The translations under genes and the position numbers were made by a program. A stretch of DNA of 6,998 nt from Litoreibacter sp. (GTDB taxonomy: Bacteria; Pseudomonadota; Alphaproteobacteria; Rhodobacterales; Rhodobacteraceae): the NCBI GenBank assembly GCA_013042765.1, contig JABDPP010000232.1:1-6998 (forward strand), written 5' to 3'. Positions 1 through 6,858 of the stretch are shown piece after piece. How positions within the stretch are numbered: the stretch's first letter is position 1; each line of letters opens with the position of its first letter. The notes beneath the pieces were generated by a model. That model made no database searches. It was not told the origin of the DNA and worked only from the letters and a program-made list of their open reading frames with translations.

Positions 1-3000
1 GGATTCGAGACTCTGAAACTGCTTTCGGAGAATCCGGAGCAATACGAGGATGCCGCCGTCGAGGGCGTGCGCCGCCTGTTGGGGCTGGCGCCGGGAGCGC
101 CTCTCCCGGAGGGGCAGATCGATGCGGTGAAGATGGGCACAACCGTAGCGACCAACGCGCTGCTGGAACGCAAAGGGGATCCGACGCTTCTGCTGATCAC
201 CGAGGGGCTGCGCGATTTGCTGGAGATTGGTTACCAGAACCGACCGCGCCTCTTTGACCTCGAGATTCGCAAGCCGGAGCTTCTCTATCAAGACGTTCAG
301 GAGATCCCGGGTCGGCTGGATGCAACGGGAGCAGAGATTACGCCGCTGGATGAAGTGGCGGCCCGTTCGGCACTGCAGGCAGGCTACGATCAGGGGCTCA
401 GATCCGTCGCGATCGCTTTCATGCACGCCTATCTCAACTCTGGTCACGAAGATCGGGTGGCCGCGATAGCACGGCAGATCGGCTTCACGCAGGTGTCCAC
501 GAGTTCGGCCACCTCGCAGCTGATAAAACTGGTGGGTCGTGGCGACACGACCGTTGTTGATGCCTATCTGTCGCCCATTTTACGCCGCTACGTAGACCAG
601 GTGGCCAATGCGCTGGATGCAGGTCGGGGTGGCGCCAATCGTCTGTTTTTCATGCAATCTTCGGGTGGCTTGACCGACGCGCGCTTGTTTCAGGGGCGTG
701 ATGCGATCCTGTCGGGTCCAGCCGGTGGCGTGGTTGGGATGGTAAAAACAGCGAGCGCTGCGAGTTTCGACAAGCTGATCGGTTTTGACATGGGTGGAAC
801 CTCCACGGATGTGTGCCATTATGCAGGCGCCTATGAACGGTCCTTTGAGACCGAGGTCGCTGGCGTCCGCATGCGGGCCCCGATGATGAATATCCACACG
901 GTTGCGGCGGGCGGGGGCTCGATCCTGACCTTCCGCGACGGGCGCTATCAGGTCGGCCCTGAAAGCGCCGGTGCCGATCCCGGTCCCGCCTGCTACAGGC
1001 GGGGTGGGCCGCTCACAGTCACCGATTGCAATGTCATGCTCGGAAAACTGAATCCGGATCATTTCCCGGCGATTTTCGGACCCGAGGCGAACGCTCCGCT
1101 GGACGCAGTGATCGTCCGCCGCAAGTTCGAGGAACTCGCGCGAGAAATCGCGCAGGTAACAGATGCTGCGCCTCTTTCACCGGAAGAGACTGCGGAGGGC
1201 TTCTTGCGGATCGCGGTGGAAAACATGGCACGCGCGATCAAGAAGATTAGTGTCGAGCGTGGCTATGACGTGACCCGCTACACTCTGAATTGCTTTGGCG
1301 GGGCAGGGGGACAGCATGCCTGCCTCGTTGCCGATGCGCTGGGTATGAAGACCGTGTTTCTGCATCCGTTTGCAGGGGTCTTGTCCGCCTTTGGGATGGG
1401 GCTTGCCGACATCCGCGCCCTGCGCGAGCGTCAGTTTGAACGCCCCGTGAGCGATGTCGAGGAAGCCGTTGTAGCGCTCGAAAGGATGGCGGCGGACGCG
1501 GTTTCTGAGGTTGCGGAGCAGGGCGTCGCAGTCAGCAAAGTGGAGGTCCTGCAGCGCGCTTACCTGCGCTATGCGGGATCCTACCAGAGCCTCGAGGTGC
1601 CGTTTGGGTCCGAGGCGGAGATGCGCGACGCGTTTGAACTGGCACATGTGGCGCGGTTCGGTTTTGCATCTCCCAGTCGCGATTTGCTCATTGAGATGCT
1701 TGCGGTGGAAGCTGTCGGCGCGGGCGATGAGCTGTCGGAAGAGAAACTTGCGGCAGGTGCTGCTACCGAACCTGCAGCCAACGTACCCATGCGCGCCGGC
1801 GGGGAAACCGCGAAGGCGCCGCTTTTTGAGCGCGACAGTCTTGCGCCGGGGCAGGTCGTTGAAGGGCCGGCGATCATCATCGAAGAGACAGGCACCAATA
1901 TCGTCGAGCCAGGATGGTCCGGTCAGCTGGATCAGGCCGGCAATCTGATCCTCCAACGCACCGAAGAAAAAGCCCGCGAGACTGCGCTCGGGACAGAGGC
2001 CGATCCGGTCATGCTGGAAGTGTTCAACAACTTGTTCATGTCAATCGCGGAGCAGATGGGCTCGACGCTGGCCAACACCGCCTACTCGGTGAATATCAAG
2101 GAGCGGTTCGATTTTTCCTGCGCCTTGTTTGACGCTACCGGTGGGCTTGTCGCGAATGCACCGCATGTCCCGGTGCATCTTGGATCGATGTCGGACTCGG
2201 TGCGCAAGATTGCAGAACTCAACGCCGGCGAGATGAAGCCCGGCGATGCGTTTATGCTCAATGCACCATTCAACGGCGGAACGCATCTTCCCGATGTAAC
2301 GGTGATCACGCCGGTCTTTGATGCGAACGGCACAGATATCCTCTTCTACGTTGGTTCCCGTGGTCACCATGCGGATATCGGCGGTCGCACGCCCGGCTCG
2401 GCCCCGCCTGACAGCACGCATATCGAAGAAGAGGGCGTGGTGATCGATAATTTCAGGCTGGTCAATGGCGGGGTGCTGCGCGAAACGGAAACCCGTACCC
2501 TTCTGGCGTCCGGCAAGTACCCTTGTCGAAACATCGACGAGAACATGAAGGATCTGGAGGCACAGGTGGCTGCAAATGCCACAGGCATCCGCGAGGTTCA
2601 CAGGATGATCGAGACCTTTGGCCTTGAAACCGTGCTCGCCTATATGGACCACGTTCAGGCCAATGCCGAAGCCTCGGTGCGCCGGGTGATCGGGCGTCTC
2701 AGAGACGGCAAATTCACCTATCCGCTCGATGGGCGGCAGCAGATCAAAGTCGCTGTGCGCGTGAACACCGACGCGGGAACGGCGGAGATCGATTTCACGG
2801 GCACCTCGCCGCAAGGCGCCAACAATTACAACGCGCCGCGGGCCATCTGCAACGCCGTGGTTCTCTATGTTTTCCGAACCCTCGTGGGGGCGGATATCCC
2901 TTTGAACGAGGGGTGTCTGAAACCGCTGCGGATCATCGCGCCGGAGGGGACTATGATCAATCCTCGCTATCCGGCCGCTGTGATCGCGGGGAACACCGAA

Positions 3001-3528
3001 GTCAGCCAGAATATCTGCGATTGCCTCTTCGCGGCGCTGGGCGTGATCGCAGGATCGCAGGGCACGATGAACAATTTCGTTTGGGGCAATGCGCGGTTCC
3101 AGAACTACGAGACGATTGCCGGCGGAAGCGGGGCCGGGCCGGGGTTCGACGGCGCCAGTGCTGTGCAAGTGCACATGACGAACACACTGATGACCGACCC
3201 GGAGGTGCTGGAAGCGCGATTTCCGGTGCGGGTCGAGCAGTTCCAAGTGCGCAAGGGCTCGGGTGGCGCGGGCCAATGGACGGGTGGCGACGGGGTCCAC
3301 CGGACAGTTCGCTTCCTCGAGGATGTGACGGTCACGACTCTTTGCTCACACCGGATCGTTCCCCCGTTTGGCGGCGATGGCGGCGCACCCGGAACGCTTG
3401 GGCTGGATACGGTTATTCGCGCCGACGGAACGCGCCTGCCTCAACCTGGAAATACCGAGGTCGAGTTGAAGTCCGGTGACGCCTTCGAAATGCTGACCCC
3501 AGGAGGAGGTGGTTGGGGAAGCCTTTGA
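1..3528 (+). CDS. oplA: 5-oxoprolinase (fused HyuA-HyuB type, ATP-dependent), 5' partial
   Basis: The product would hydrolyse 5-oxo-L-proline to L-glutamate using ATP, in the cytoplasm, salvaging pyroglutamate from glutathione and peptide turnover. The frame is open from the first base (GFETLKLLSEN...), so the start and the N-terminal phosphate-binding GGTFTDV motif, roughly 25 residues, lie before the window; the GTG at 67 is internal. Counting from the window's first codon, the KMGTTVATNALLERKG block is at 44-59, the ATP-site motif GFDMGGTSTDV at ~259-270, and CFGGAGGQHA at ~431-440. The HyuB half begins near 668 (DPVMLEVFNN), with HLGSMSDSV at ~726, NGGTHLPD at ~759, SRGHHAD with His789-His790, and the typical glycine-rich end TPGGGGWG. 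About 1175 residues are visible, so the full length is near 1200, usual for bacterial OplA. Having both halves in one chain and matching the animal OPLAH pattern (NAPRAI, GCL.P, SQGTMNN, GDGV.R) favours 5-oxoprolinase over N-methylhydantoinase, whose subunits are usually separate genes. Substrate remains inferred. Confidence 0.9.
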   Translation, partial: GFETLKLLSENPEQYEDAAVEGVRRLLGLAPGAPLPEGQIDAVKMGTTVATNALLERKGDPTLLLITEGLRDLLEIGYQNRPRLFDLEIRKPELLYQDVQEIPGRLDATGAEITPLDEVAARSALQAGYDQGLRSVAIAFMHAYLNSGHEDRVAAIARQIGFTQVSTSSATSQLIKLVGRGDTTVVDAYLSPILRRYVDQVANALDAGRGGANRLFFMQSSGGLTDARLFQGRDAILSGPAGGVVGMVKTASAASFDKLIGFDMGGTSTDVCHYAGAYERSFETEVAGVRMRAPMMNIHTVAAGGGSILTFRDGRYQVGPESAGADPGPACYRRGGPLTVTDCNVMLGKLNPDHFPAIFGPEANAPLDAVIVRRKFEELAREIAQVTDAAPLSPEETAEGFLRIAVENMARAIKKISVERGYDVTRYTLNCFGGAGGQHACLVADALGMKTVFLHPFAGVLSAFGMGLADIRALRERQFERPVSDVEEAVVALERMAADAVSEVAEQGVAVSKVEVLQRAYLRYAGSYQSLEVPFGSEAEMRDAFELAHVARFGFASPSRDLLIEMLAVEAVGAGDELSEEKLAAGAATEPAANVPMRAGGETAKAPLFERDSLAPGQVVEGPAIIIEETGTNIVEPGWSGQLDQAGNLILQRTEEKARETALGTEADPVMLEVFNNLFMSIAEQMGSTLANTAYSVNIKERFDFSCALFDATGGLVANAPHVPVHLGSMSDSVRKIAELNAGEMKPGDAFMLNAPFNGGTHLPDVTVITPVFDANGTDILFYVGSRGHHADIGGRTPGSAPPDSTHIEEEGVVIDNFRLVNGGVLRETETRTLLASGKYPCRNIDENMKDLEAQVAANATGIREVHRMIETFGLETVLAYMDHVQANAEASVRRVIGRLRDGKFTYPLDGRQQIKVAVRVNTDAGTAEIDFTGTSPQGANNYNAPRAICNAVVLYVFRTLVGADIPLNEGCLKPLRIIAPEGTMINPRYPAAVIAGNTEVSQNICDCLFAALGVIAGSQGTMNNFVWGNARFQNYETIAGGSGAGPGFDGASAVQVHMTNTLMTDPEVLEARFPVRVEQFQVRKGSGGAGQWTGGDGVHRTVRFLEDVTVTTLCSHRIVPPFGGDGGAPGTLGLDTVIRADGTRLPQPGNTEVELKSGDAFEMLTPGGGGWGSL

Positions 3529-3545
3529 TTCAAAAGCGAAGGAAT

Positions 3546-3559
3546 CGATTCGCGAATCG
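3546..3559. repeat. 14-bp perfect palindrome CGATTCGCGAATCG
   Basis: A perfect inverted repeat with no spacer. It overlaps a second 10-bp palindrome (GAATCGATTC, 3542-3551), so three GATTCG/CGAATC half-sites lie in alternating orientation. Each half-site contains a GANTC pentamer. It sits 73 bp before the preferred start of the Hint gene, a plausible place for an operator or methylation-sensitive element. Confidence 0.7.
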
Positions 3560-3581
3560 GAAAAATTTTCTGTTCAGGTGA

Positions 3582-3599
3582 TTCGTTTTGTGTTACGAA
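3582..3599. promoter_or_regulatory. Candidate operator dyad TTCGT-N8-ACGAA
   Basis: An 18-bp interrupted inverted repeat, TTCGT at 3582-3586 and ACGAA at 3595-3599, about 33 bp before the preferred ATG at 3632. It overlaps a second dyad, GTTTTG (3585-3590) with CAAAAC (3603-3608). The spacing suits a dimeric helix-turn-helix regulator near the promoter. The arms are short, so chance is a real alternative. Confidence 0.3.
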
Positions 3600-3631
3600 A
3601 CGCAAAACAAAAGAATATGGGCAGGTATAAA

Positions 3632-4639
3632 ATGACAGGCGGCGTAGGCGGCGCTTTTGTCCTTTCCTCGAAGCAGACCTTTCTTGATGGGATGCCCTGC
3701 AGGGCAGACTCCGTGCCGCGTGTCGGGCAGGTCTGGAGCTGGAAAGGGGAAGCCACAAACATAGAAGGCGGGCACCCTGTTTTGTTGCTCAAGGACACTG
3801 TTGTGCCCGGGCAAATCGGCGCAGTACCTCGTTCCTCGGCCTTTTACGATGACGTTGAGAACGGATTTGTCGTCTCCGATGGTGTACGTGACTTCGCTAT
3901 CGTTCCGGTAACGTCCCGCTCGGGCGAGCATGTTTTGTACTGGTGCCCGTCCGGTTTGCCGACAGTTGACCGTGTTTATACCGTGATCCGCAGCGCCGGC
4001 GAGACGGCGTTTTTCCGGCAGACCAATGATTTCGGCGGTGATGTGATCTGTTTCACCACCGGCACGCAGATCCGGACGCCGAATGGCTCGGCACTGGTCG
4101 AGGATCTTTGTGTTGGGGACGCGGTTCAGACTAAGGATAATGGGGCCCAGAAGATCCTTTGGATTGGCCACCGCCGCATGACGGGCGCACGTTTGCACGC
4201 GATGCCGGATCTGCGTCCGGTCCGTCTTCGTGCCAGCGCATTGGATGCGGATGTGCCCGATGCTGACCTGTTGGTGTCACCACATCACCGGATGCTTTAT
4301 TCGGGCCCTAACGCCCAAGCGCTGTTTAACCAGCCCGAGGTGCTGATCAAGGCACGCGATCTGCTCAACGATCACTCAGTTTTCGTCGATTACGCTGTCC
4401 GCGAGGTGACTTATGTCCATCTCCTTCTCGAGGAGCATCAGATCCTCTGGGCGAATGGCGTACAGACCGAAAGCTATCATCCGGCCAATACGACATTGCA
4501 GACGATCGAAGAGCATCAGCGCGCGGATCTGTTGAACTTGTTTCCGTACATCGCGGCGGATCCCTACAGCTATGGGCCATATGCACGCCGCAACCTGGAT
4601 CGCTCCGAAGCGGCGATCCTGATGCATGACTTCAGCTGA
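3632..4639 (+). CDS. Hint-domain protein (Hint_2 type), 335 aa, function unknown
   Basis: A Hedgehog/intein-type (Hint) protein of a kind common in Rhodobacteraceae; its cellular role is not known. Residues 1-139 form a variable N-terminal part without a recognisable signal peptide or membrane segment. The Hint domain starts at Cys140 in the motif VICFTTGTQIRTPNG, followed by VEDLCVGDAVQTKDNG, IGHRR, RPVRLRASALD, LLVSPHHRML (His218-His219), YVHLLLEEHQILWANG (261-276) and TESYHP (279-284). A conserved-style tail (SYGPYARRNLDRSEAAIL) ends the protein. By analogy with Hint families, Cys140 is the candidate nucleophile for an N-S acyl shift; whether cleavage occurs is inference. The ATG at 3632 is chosen because GCAGG (3621-3625) lies 6 nt before it; an ATG at 3617 and a GTG at 3509, which overlaps oplA, are in frame but have weaker support, as the extension looks like intergenic sequence. 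It stands alone, with no adjacent secretion or partner gene. Confidence 0.85.
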   Translation: MTGGVGGAFVLSSKQTFLDGMPCRADSVPRVGQVWSWKGEATNIEGGHPVLLLKDTVVPGQIGAVPRSSAFYDDVENGFVVSDGVRDFAIVPVTSRSGEHVLYWCPSGLPTVDRVYTVIRSAGETAFFRQTNDFGGDVICFTTGTQIRTPNGSALVEDLCVGDAVQTKDNGAQKILWIGHRRMTGARLHAMPDLRPVRLRASALDADVPDADLLVSPHHRMLYSGPNAQALFNQPEVLIKARDLLNDHSVFVDYAVREVTYVHLLLEEHQILWANGVQTESYHPANTTLQTIEEHQRADLLNLFPYIAADPYSYGPYARRNLDRSEAAILMHDFS

Positions 4640-4650
4640 ACGTCTGAATC

Positions 4651-4667
4651 TCTGAGAGTTTCTCAGA
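4651..4667 (+). other. Short perfect hairpin after the Hint gene
   Basis: TCTGAGA (4651-4657) and TCTCAGA (4661-4667) form a 7-bp stem with a GTT loop, 11 nt after the Hint stop codon. There is no T-tract behind it, so it is not a typical intrinsic terminator. It could protect the 3' end of the mRNA or act as a weak transcription barrier. GANTC sites lie immediately before (4646-4650) and at its 3' arm (4666-4670). Confidence 0.4.
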
Positions 4668-4694
4668 ATCCAATACCAGAATACTCGGCGGTTC

Positions 4695-4722
4695 TTGACA
4701 GCAATGTGGGTGCCTGTATAAG
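4695..4722 (+). promoter_or_regulatory. Predicted housekeeping promoter of rpsD
   Basis: A consensus -35 element TTGACA (4695-4700) is followed, after 16 bp, by TATAAG (4717-4722), five of six matches to the -10 consensus. Transcription would start near 4728-4730, giving a 5' leader of about 112 nt before the GTG of rpsD. A strong vegetative promoter fits a ribosomal protein gene. The 16-bp spacer is one short of ideal but common. Confidence 0.75.
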
Positions 4723-4734
4723 CGCGTTTTCATT

Positions 4735-4817
4735 GGTGTTGGTGGCCCCCGCAAGGGGATGCCTGTCGGGGAATTTCCCAAAGGACAACGCCCTTCATAG
4801 TCGCCCCGGTTGGGGCG
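4735..4817 (+). promoter_or_regulatory. Structured 5' leader of rpsD mRNA (candidate S4 autoregulatory RNA)
   Basis: Hand folding gives a closing helix P1, GGTGTTG (4735-4741) with CAACGCC (4786-4792), including one G-U pair. Inside it are two hairpins. The first is GGC-CCCC (4744-4750), GNRA tetraloop GCAA (4751-4754) and GGGG-AT-GCC (4755-4763, AT bulged). The second is GGGG (4768-4771), AATT loop and TCCC (4776-4779). After this three-way junction comes CGCCCC-GGTT-GGGGCG (4802-4817), ending 13 nt before GGAG of the ribosome binding site. No T-tract follows, so control, if any, would more likely act on translation. S4 is known to repress translation via its own leaders in Escherichia coli and Bacillus; I know of no described alphaproteobacterial equivalent, so the function is inferred. 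Confidence 0.5.
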
Positions 4818-4841
4818 TCGTATCTGAGAAGGAGAACAGCC

Positions 4842-5462
4842 GTGACGAAACGCACCGCTGCCAAGTATAAAATCGACCGCCGGATGGGCGAAAACATCTG
4901 GGGTCGTCCGAAATCCCCGGTCAACCGTCGTGAATACGGCCCTGGTCAGCACGGCCAGCGTCGCAAGGGCAAGCTCAGCGACTTCGGTCTGCAGCTGCGC
5001 GCCAAGCAGAAGCTCAAGGGCTACTATGGCGATCTGACCGAAAAGCAGTTCCGCCGCATTTTCCACGAAGCAGAGCGGGTAAAAGGTGACACCGGTGAGA
5101 ACCTGATCGGCTTGCTGGAGCGCCGTCTCGACGCCGTCGTCTATCGCGCCAAGTTCGTGCCGACCATCTTCGCAGCACGCCAGTTCGTGAACCACGGGCA
5201 CGTCAGGGTGAATGGCAAGAAGGTCAACATCCCGTCCTACCGTGTGAAGGAAGGCGACGTGATCGAGGTTCGCGACCGTTCCAAGCAGATGGCTCTTGTT
5301 CTGGAAGCTGCCCAGCTACCCGAGCGCGACGTTCCGGAATACCTGGACGTTGATCACTCCAAGATGGTTGCAAACTTTGTGCGCACCCCGGGTCTGGGCG
5401 ATGTTCCCTACCCGGTCATGATGGAGCCGAACCTCGTCATCGAATATTACGCGCAGAACTAA
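4842..5462 (+). CDS. rpsD: 30S ribosomal protein S4
   Basis: S4 is a primary 16S rRNA binding protein that nucleates assembly of the small-subunit body and contributes to decoding fidelity. The 206-residue length is normal. The N-terminus [21 protein letters not shown] leads into the [17 protein letters not shown] block (~22-38), then [20 protein letters not shown] (~44-63). The S4 RNA-binding domain spans ~94-155 ([46 protein letters not shown]), followed by a C-terminal tail ending EYYAQN. The protein has no cysteines, so it is the zinc-free form. The GTG start is set by AAGGAG (4829-4834) 7 nt upstream and by the family N-terminus. The gene is a single transcription unit here, with its own promoter and terminator, unlike the rpsM-rpsK-rpsD-rpoA arrangement of enterobacteria. 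Confidence 0.98.
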   Translation: MTKRTAAKYKIDRRMGENIWGRPKSPVNRREYGPGQHGQRRKGKLSDFGLQLRAKQKLKGYYGDLTEKQFRRIFHEAERVKGDTGENLIGLLERRLDAVVYRAKFVPTIFAARQFVNHGHVRVNGKKVNIPSYRVKEGDVIEVRDRSKQMALVLEAAQLPERDVPEYLDVDHSKMVANFVRTPGLGDVPYPVMMEPNLVIEYYAQN

Positions 5463-5484
5463 GATTTCTCGCGTCAAGATTCAG

Positions 5485-5509
5485 AAGGCCGCCTCCGGGC
5501 GGCCTTTTT
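5485..5509 (+). terminator. Intrinsic terminator of rpsD
   Basis: AAGGCCGCC (5485-5493) and GGCGGCCTT (5498-5506) form a perfect 9-bp GC-rich stem with a TCCG tetraloop, running into a T-tract TTTTT (5505-5509). It begins 23 nt after the rpsD stop codon. This is a textbook rho-independent terminator and separates rpsD from the following MFS gene. Confidence 0.95.
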
Positions 5510-5541
5510 CGTTTGTATTTCCACTCGCCTTTTCAAGTCTG

Positions 5542-5556
5542 AGCGCGTAAGGCGCT
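5542..5556 (+). other. Small hairpin over the MFS ribosome binding site
   Basis: AGCGC (5542-5546) and GCGCT (5552-5556) can pair around the loop GTAAG. The AAGG that serves as Shine-Dalgarno sequence (5549-5552) for the ATG at 5560 is largely within that loop. The stem is short and its effect on translation is unknown. Confidence 0.3.
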
Positions 5557-5559
5557 TTC

Positions 5560-6804
5560 ATGCTCGGAGAGAACCTACCAAAACATGCGCTTGCTGACGC
5601 GCAGACACTGCCGTCCTGGCGACGACCGGTCGTCTTGCTGTGTCTGATGGCTTTTGCCAGCCCGATCGCGTTTTCCGTCTGGGTGGCGCTTCTCAACAAC
5701 TTCGTTATCGAGGCGGCAGGTTTCACCGGCAAAGAGATCGGATGGCTGCATACTGTTCGCGAGATCCCCGGGTTTCTTGCCATTGCTGTCATTGCGCTCT
5801 TGCTGGTGATGCGCGAACAGGTCTTGGGCCTGGTCTCGCTGGCTTTGCTGGGGGCTGCGTCTGCTGTCACGGCTTGGTTTCCCGACTTTTATGGAATTCT
5901 GACGATCACCCTGCTCAGTTCGATCGGATTTCACTACTTCGAGACAGTGAGCCAATCCCTGCAACTGCAATGGATCGACAAGGCAAGAGCGCCGCAGCTT
6001 CTGGGCTGGATCACGGCCATCGGCTCGGCAGCTTCTCTCATCGCTTACGGTTTGCTCGTCGGGACCTGGAAGACCTTCGACCTGAGCTACAATTTTGTCT
6101 ACCTGACCTCTGGCGGCATTACCGTCGCAATCGCTGTATTCTGTTTCTTCGCTTACCCACAGTTCGAGGGCACCACGCCTCAGACAAAGAAGATGGTCCT
6201 GCGCCGGCGCTACTGGCTCTACTATGCGCTGCAATTCATGTCCGGTGCGAGGCGACAGATCTTCGTGGTGTTCGCGGCCTTTATGATGGTCGAGCGGTTT
6301 GGGCTCGAGGTGCACGAGGTCACAGCACTGTTCTTGATTAACTACGTGGTAAACATGGTCTTTGCGCCGCTCGTCGGGCGGGCCATTGGCGTATACGGGG
6401 AACGCAACCTGCTCGTGATCGAATATGTCGGCCTCACGCTGGTCTTCCTTGCGTATGGCGGGATCTATTATTTCGGCTGGGGGGTCCTGCTGGCAGCCAT
6501 CCTCTATATCCTTGACCATATGTTCTTTTCGATGGCCTTTGCCTTGAAGACCTACTTCCAGAAAATCGCTGATCCACGGGATATTGCGCCGACGGCGGCG
6601 GTTGCCTTCACGATCAACCATATTGCCGCCGTGCTGCTGCCGGCGATGCTGGGATATCTTTGGCTGACGTCGCCCGGGGGTGTATTCATTCTCGCCGCCA
6701 GTATGGCGGTTGTCTCGCTGGTGCTCGCGCTGATGATCCCGCGTAATCCTGAAAACGGAAACGAGACGGTGTTTTCACGATTTGTTGTCTCCCCGGCGGA
6801 GTAG
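5560..6804 (+). CDS. MFS-type inner-membrane transporter, substrate unknown
   Basis: A 414-residue hydrophobic protein with about 12 predicted membrane segments in two halves, consistent with a Major Facilitator Superfamily permease. By eye the segments lie near 23-47, 68-84, 88-106, 112-130, 145-168, 178-199, 220-243, 255-278, 284-302, 304-326, 344-367 and 373-393. A short basic cytoplasmic loop (TKKMVLRRRYW, ~209-219) separates the halves. Charged or polar residues within segments (HYFETVSQS ~125-133, SGARRQ ~228-233, LDHMFFS ~318-324) could line a substrate path. The ATG at 5560 has AAGG (5549-5552) 7 nt before it. A strong terminator upstream separates it from rpsD, and no convincing promoter was found in 5510-5559. 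It ends 54 bp before msrA, so the two may share a transcript. The substrate cannot be assigned; MFS membership rests on topology and general pattern, since the canonical loop 2-3 GxxxDRxGRR motif is not evident. Confidence 0.8.
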   Translation: MLGENLPKHALADAQTLPSWRRPVVLLCLMAFASPIAFSVWVALLNNFVIEAAGFTGKEIGWLHTVREIPGFLAIAVIALLLVMREQVLGLVSLALLGAASAVTAWFPDFYGILTITLLSSIGFHYFETVSQSLQLQWIDKARAPQLLGWITAIGSAASLIAYGLLVGTWKTFDLSYNFVYLTSGGITVAIAVFCFFAYPQFEGTTPQTKKMVLRRRYWLYYALQFMSGARRQIFVVFAAFMMVERFGLEVHEVTALFLINYVVNMVFAPLVGRAIGVYGERNLLVIEYVGLTLVFLAYGGIYYFGWGVLLAAILYILDHMFFSMAFALKTYFQKIADPRDIAPTAAVAFTINHIAAVLLPAMLGYLWLTSPGGVFILAASMAVVSLVLALMIPRNPENGNETVFSRFVVSPAE

Positions 6805-6858
6805 CCGAACCGCTCCTGACGCCCTATGTTTGTCTCAGAAGCCGAGGAGAAGACCGCC

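Larger units (their letters stand above)
3529..3631 (+). promoter_or_regulatory. Upstream regulatory region of the Hint gene (palindromes and GANTC sites)
   Basis: This roughly 100 bp gap between the oplA stop and the preferred Hint start is clearly richer in A+T than the flanking genes. It contains the overlapping perfect palindromes GAATCGATTC (3542-3551) and CGATTCGCGAATCG (3546-3559). Further down are TTCGT-N8-ACGAA (3582-3599) and GTTTTG-N12-CAAAAC (3585-3608). A possible promoter is TTGTGT (3588-3593) with a weak AAGAAT (3611-3616) at 17 bp spacing; this is a poor match and uncertain. There is no intrinsic terminator after oplA, so read-through from oplA is possible. The composition and dyads suggest independent control of the Hint gene, but no specific regulator can be named from sequence alone. 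Confidence 0.5.

Noticed and set aside
2041..3300. A 419-codon open frame on the minus strand inside the 5-oxoprolinase gene
   Set aside because: The plus-strand frame encodes a recognisable conserved HyuB domain through the whole region. Long antisense frames are expected in GC-rich genes, and the antisense translation (many Arg/His, no family motif) resembles no known protein.
3509..3631. N-terminal extension of the Hint protein from a GTG at 3509 that overlaps the oplA stop
   Set aside because: The AGGAGGAGG before it encodes the conserved glycine run of OplA, and the added 41 residues cover AT-richer palindromic DNA with no family resemblance. The ATG at 3632 has its own well-spaced GCAGG.
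3626..3631. TATAAA directly before the Hint ATG read as a -10 box
   Set aside because: Transcription would start inside the coding region, after the ATG, and there is no matching -35 element at 17 bp. It is more likely just the spacer between the ribosome binding site and the start codon.
3632..4639. Intein or toxin-delivery (polymorphic toxin) interpretation of the Hint gene
   Set aside because: There is no host protein interrupted, no C-terminal Asn plus nucleophile splice junction that I can identify, no toxin domain after the Hint region and no immunity gene downstream.
4651..4829. The 7-mer TCTGAGA recurs at 4651-4657 and 4823-4829, the latter next to the rpsD ribosome binding site, with its complement at 4661-4667
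   Set aside because: The complement lies upstream of the predicted rpsD transcription start, so the two would not share a transcript from that promoter. A 7-mer match is easily due to chance.
5575..6621. A 348-codon open frame on the minus strand opposite the MFS gene
   Set aside because: The translation is unusually rich in Asp, Arg, Gln and His, as expected for the complement of a membrane-protein gene, and shows no domain. The plus strand has clear membrane segments and a ribosome binding site.
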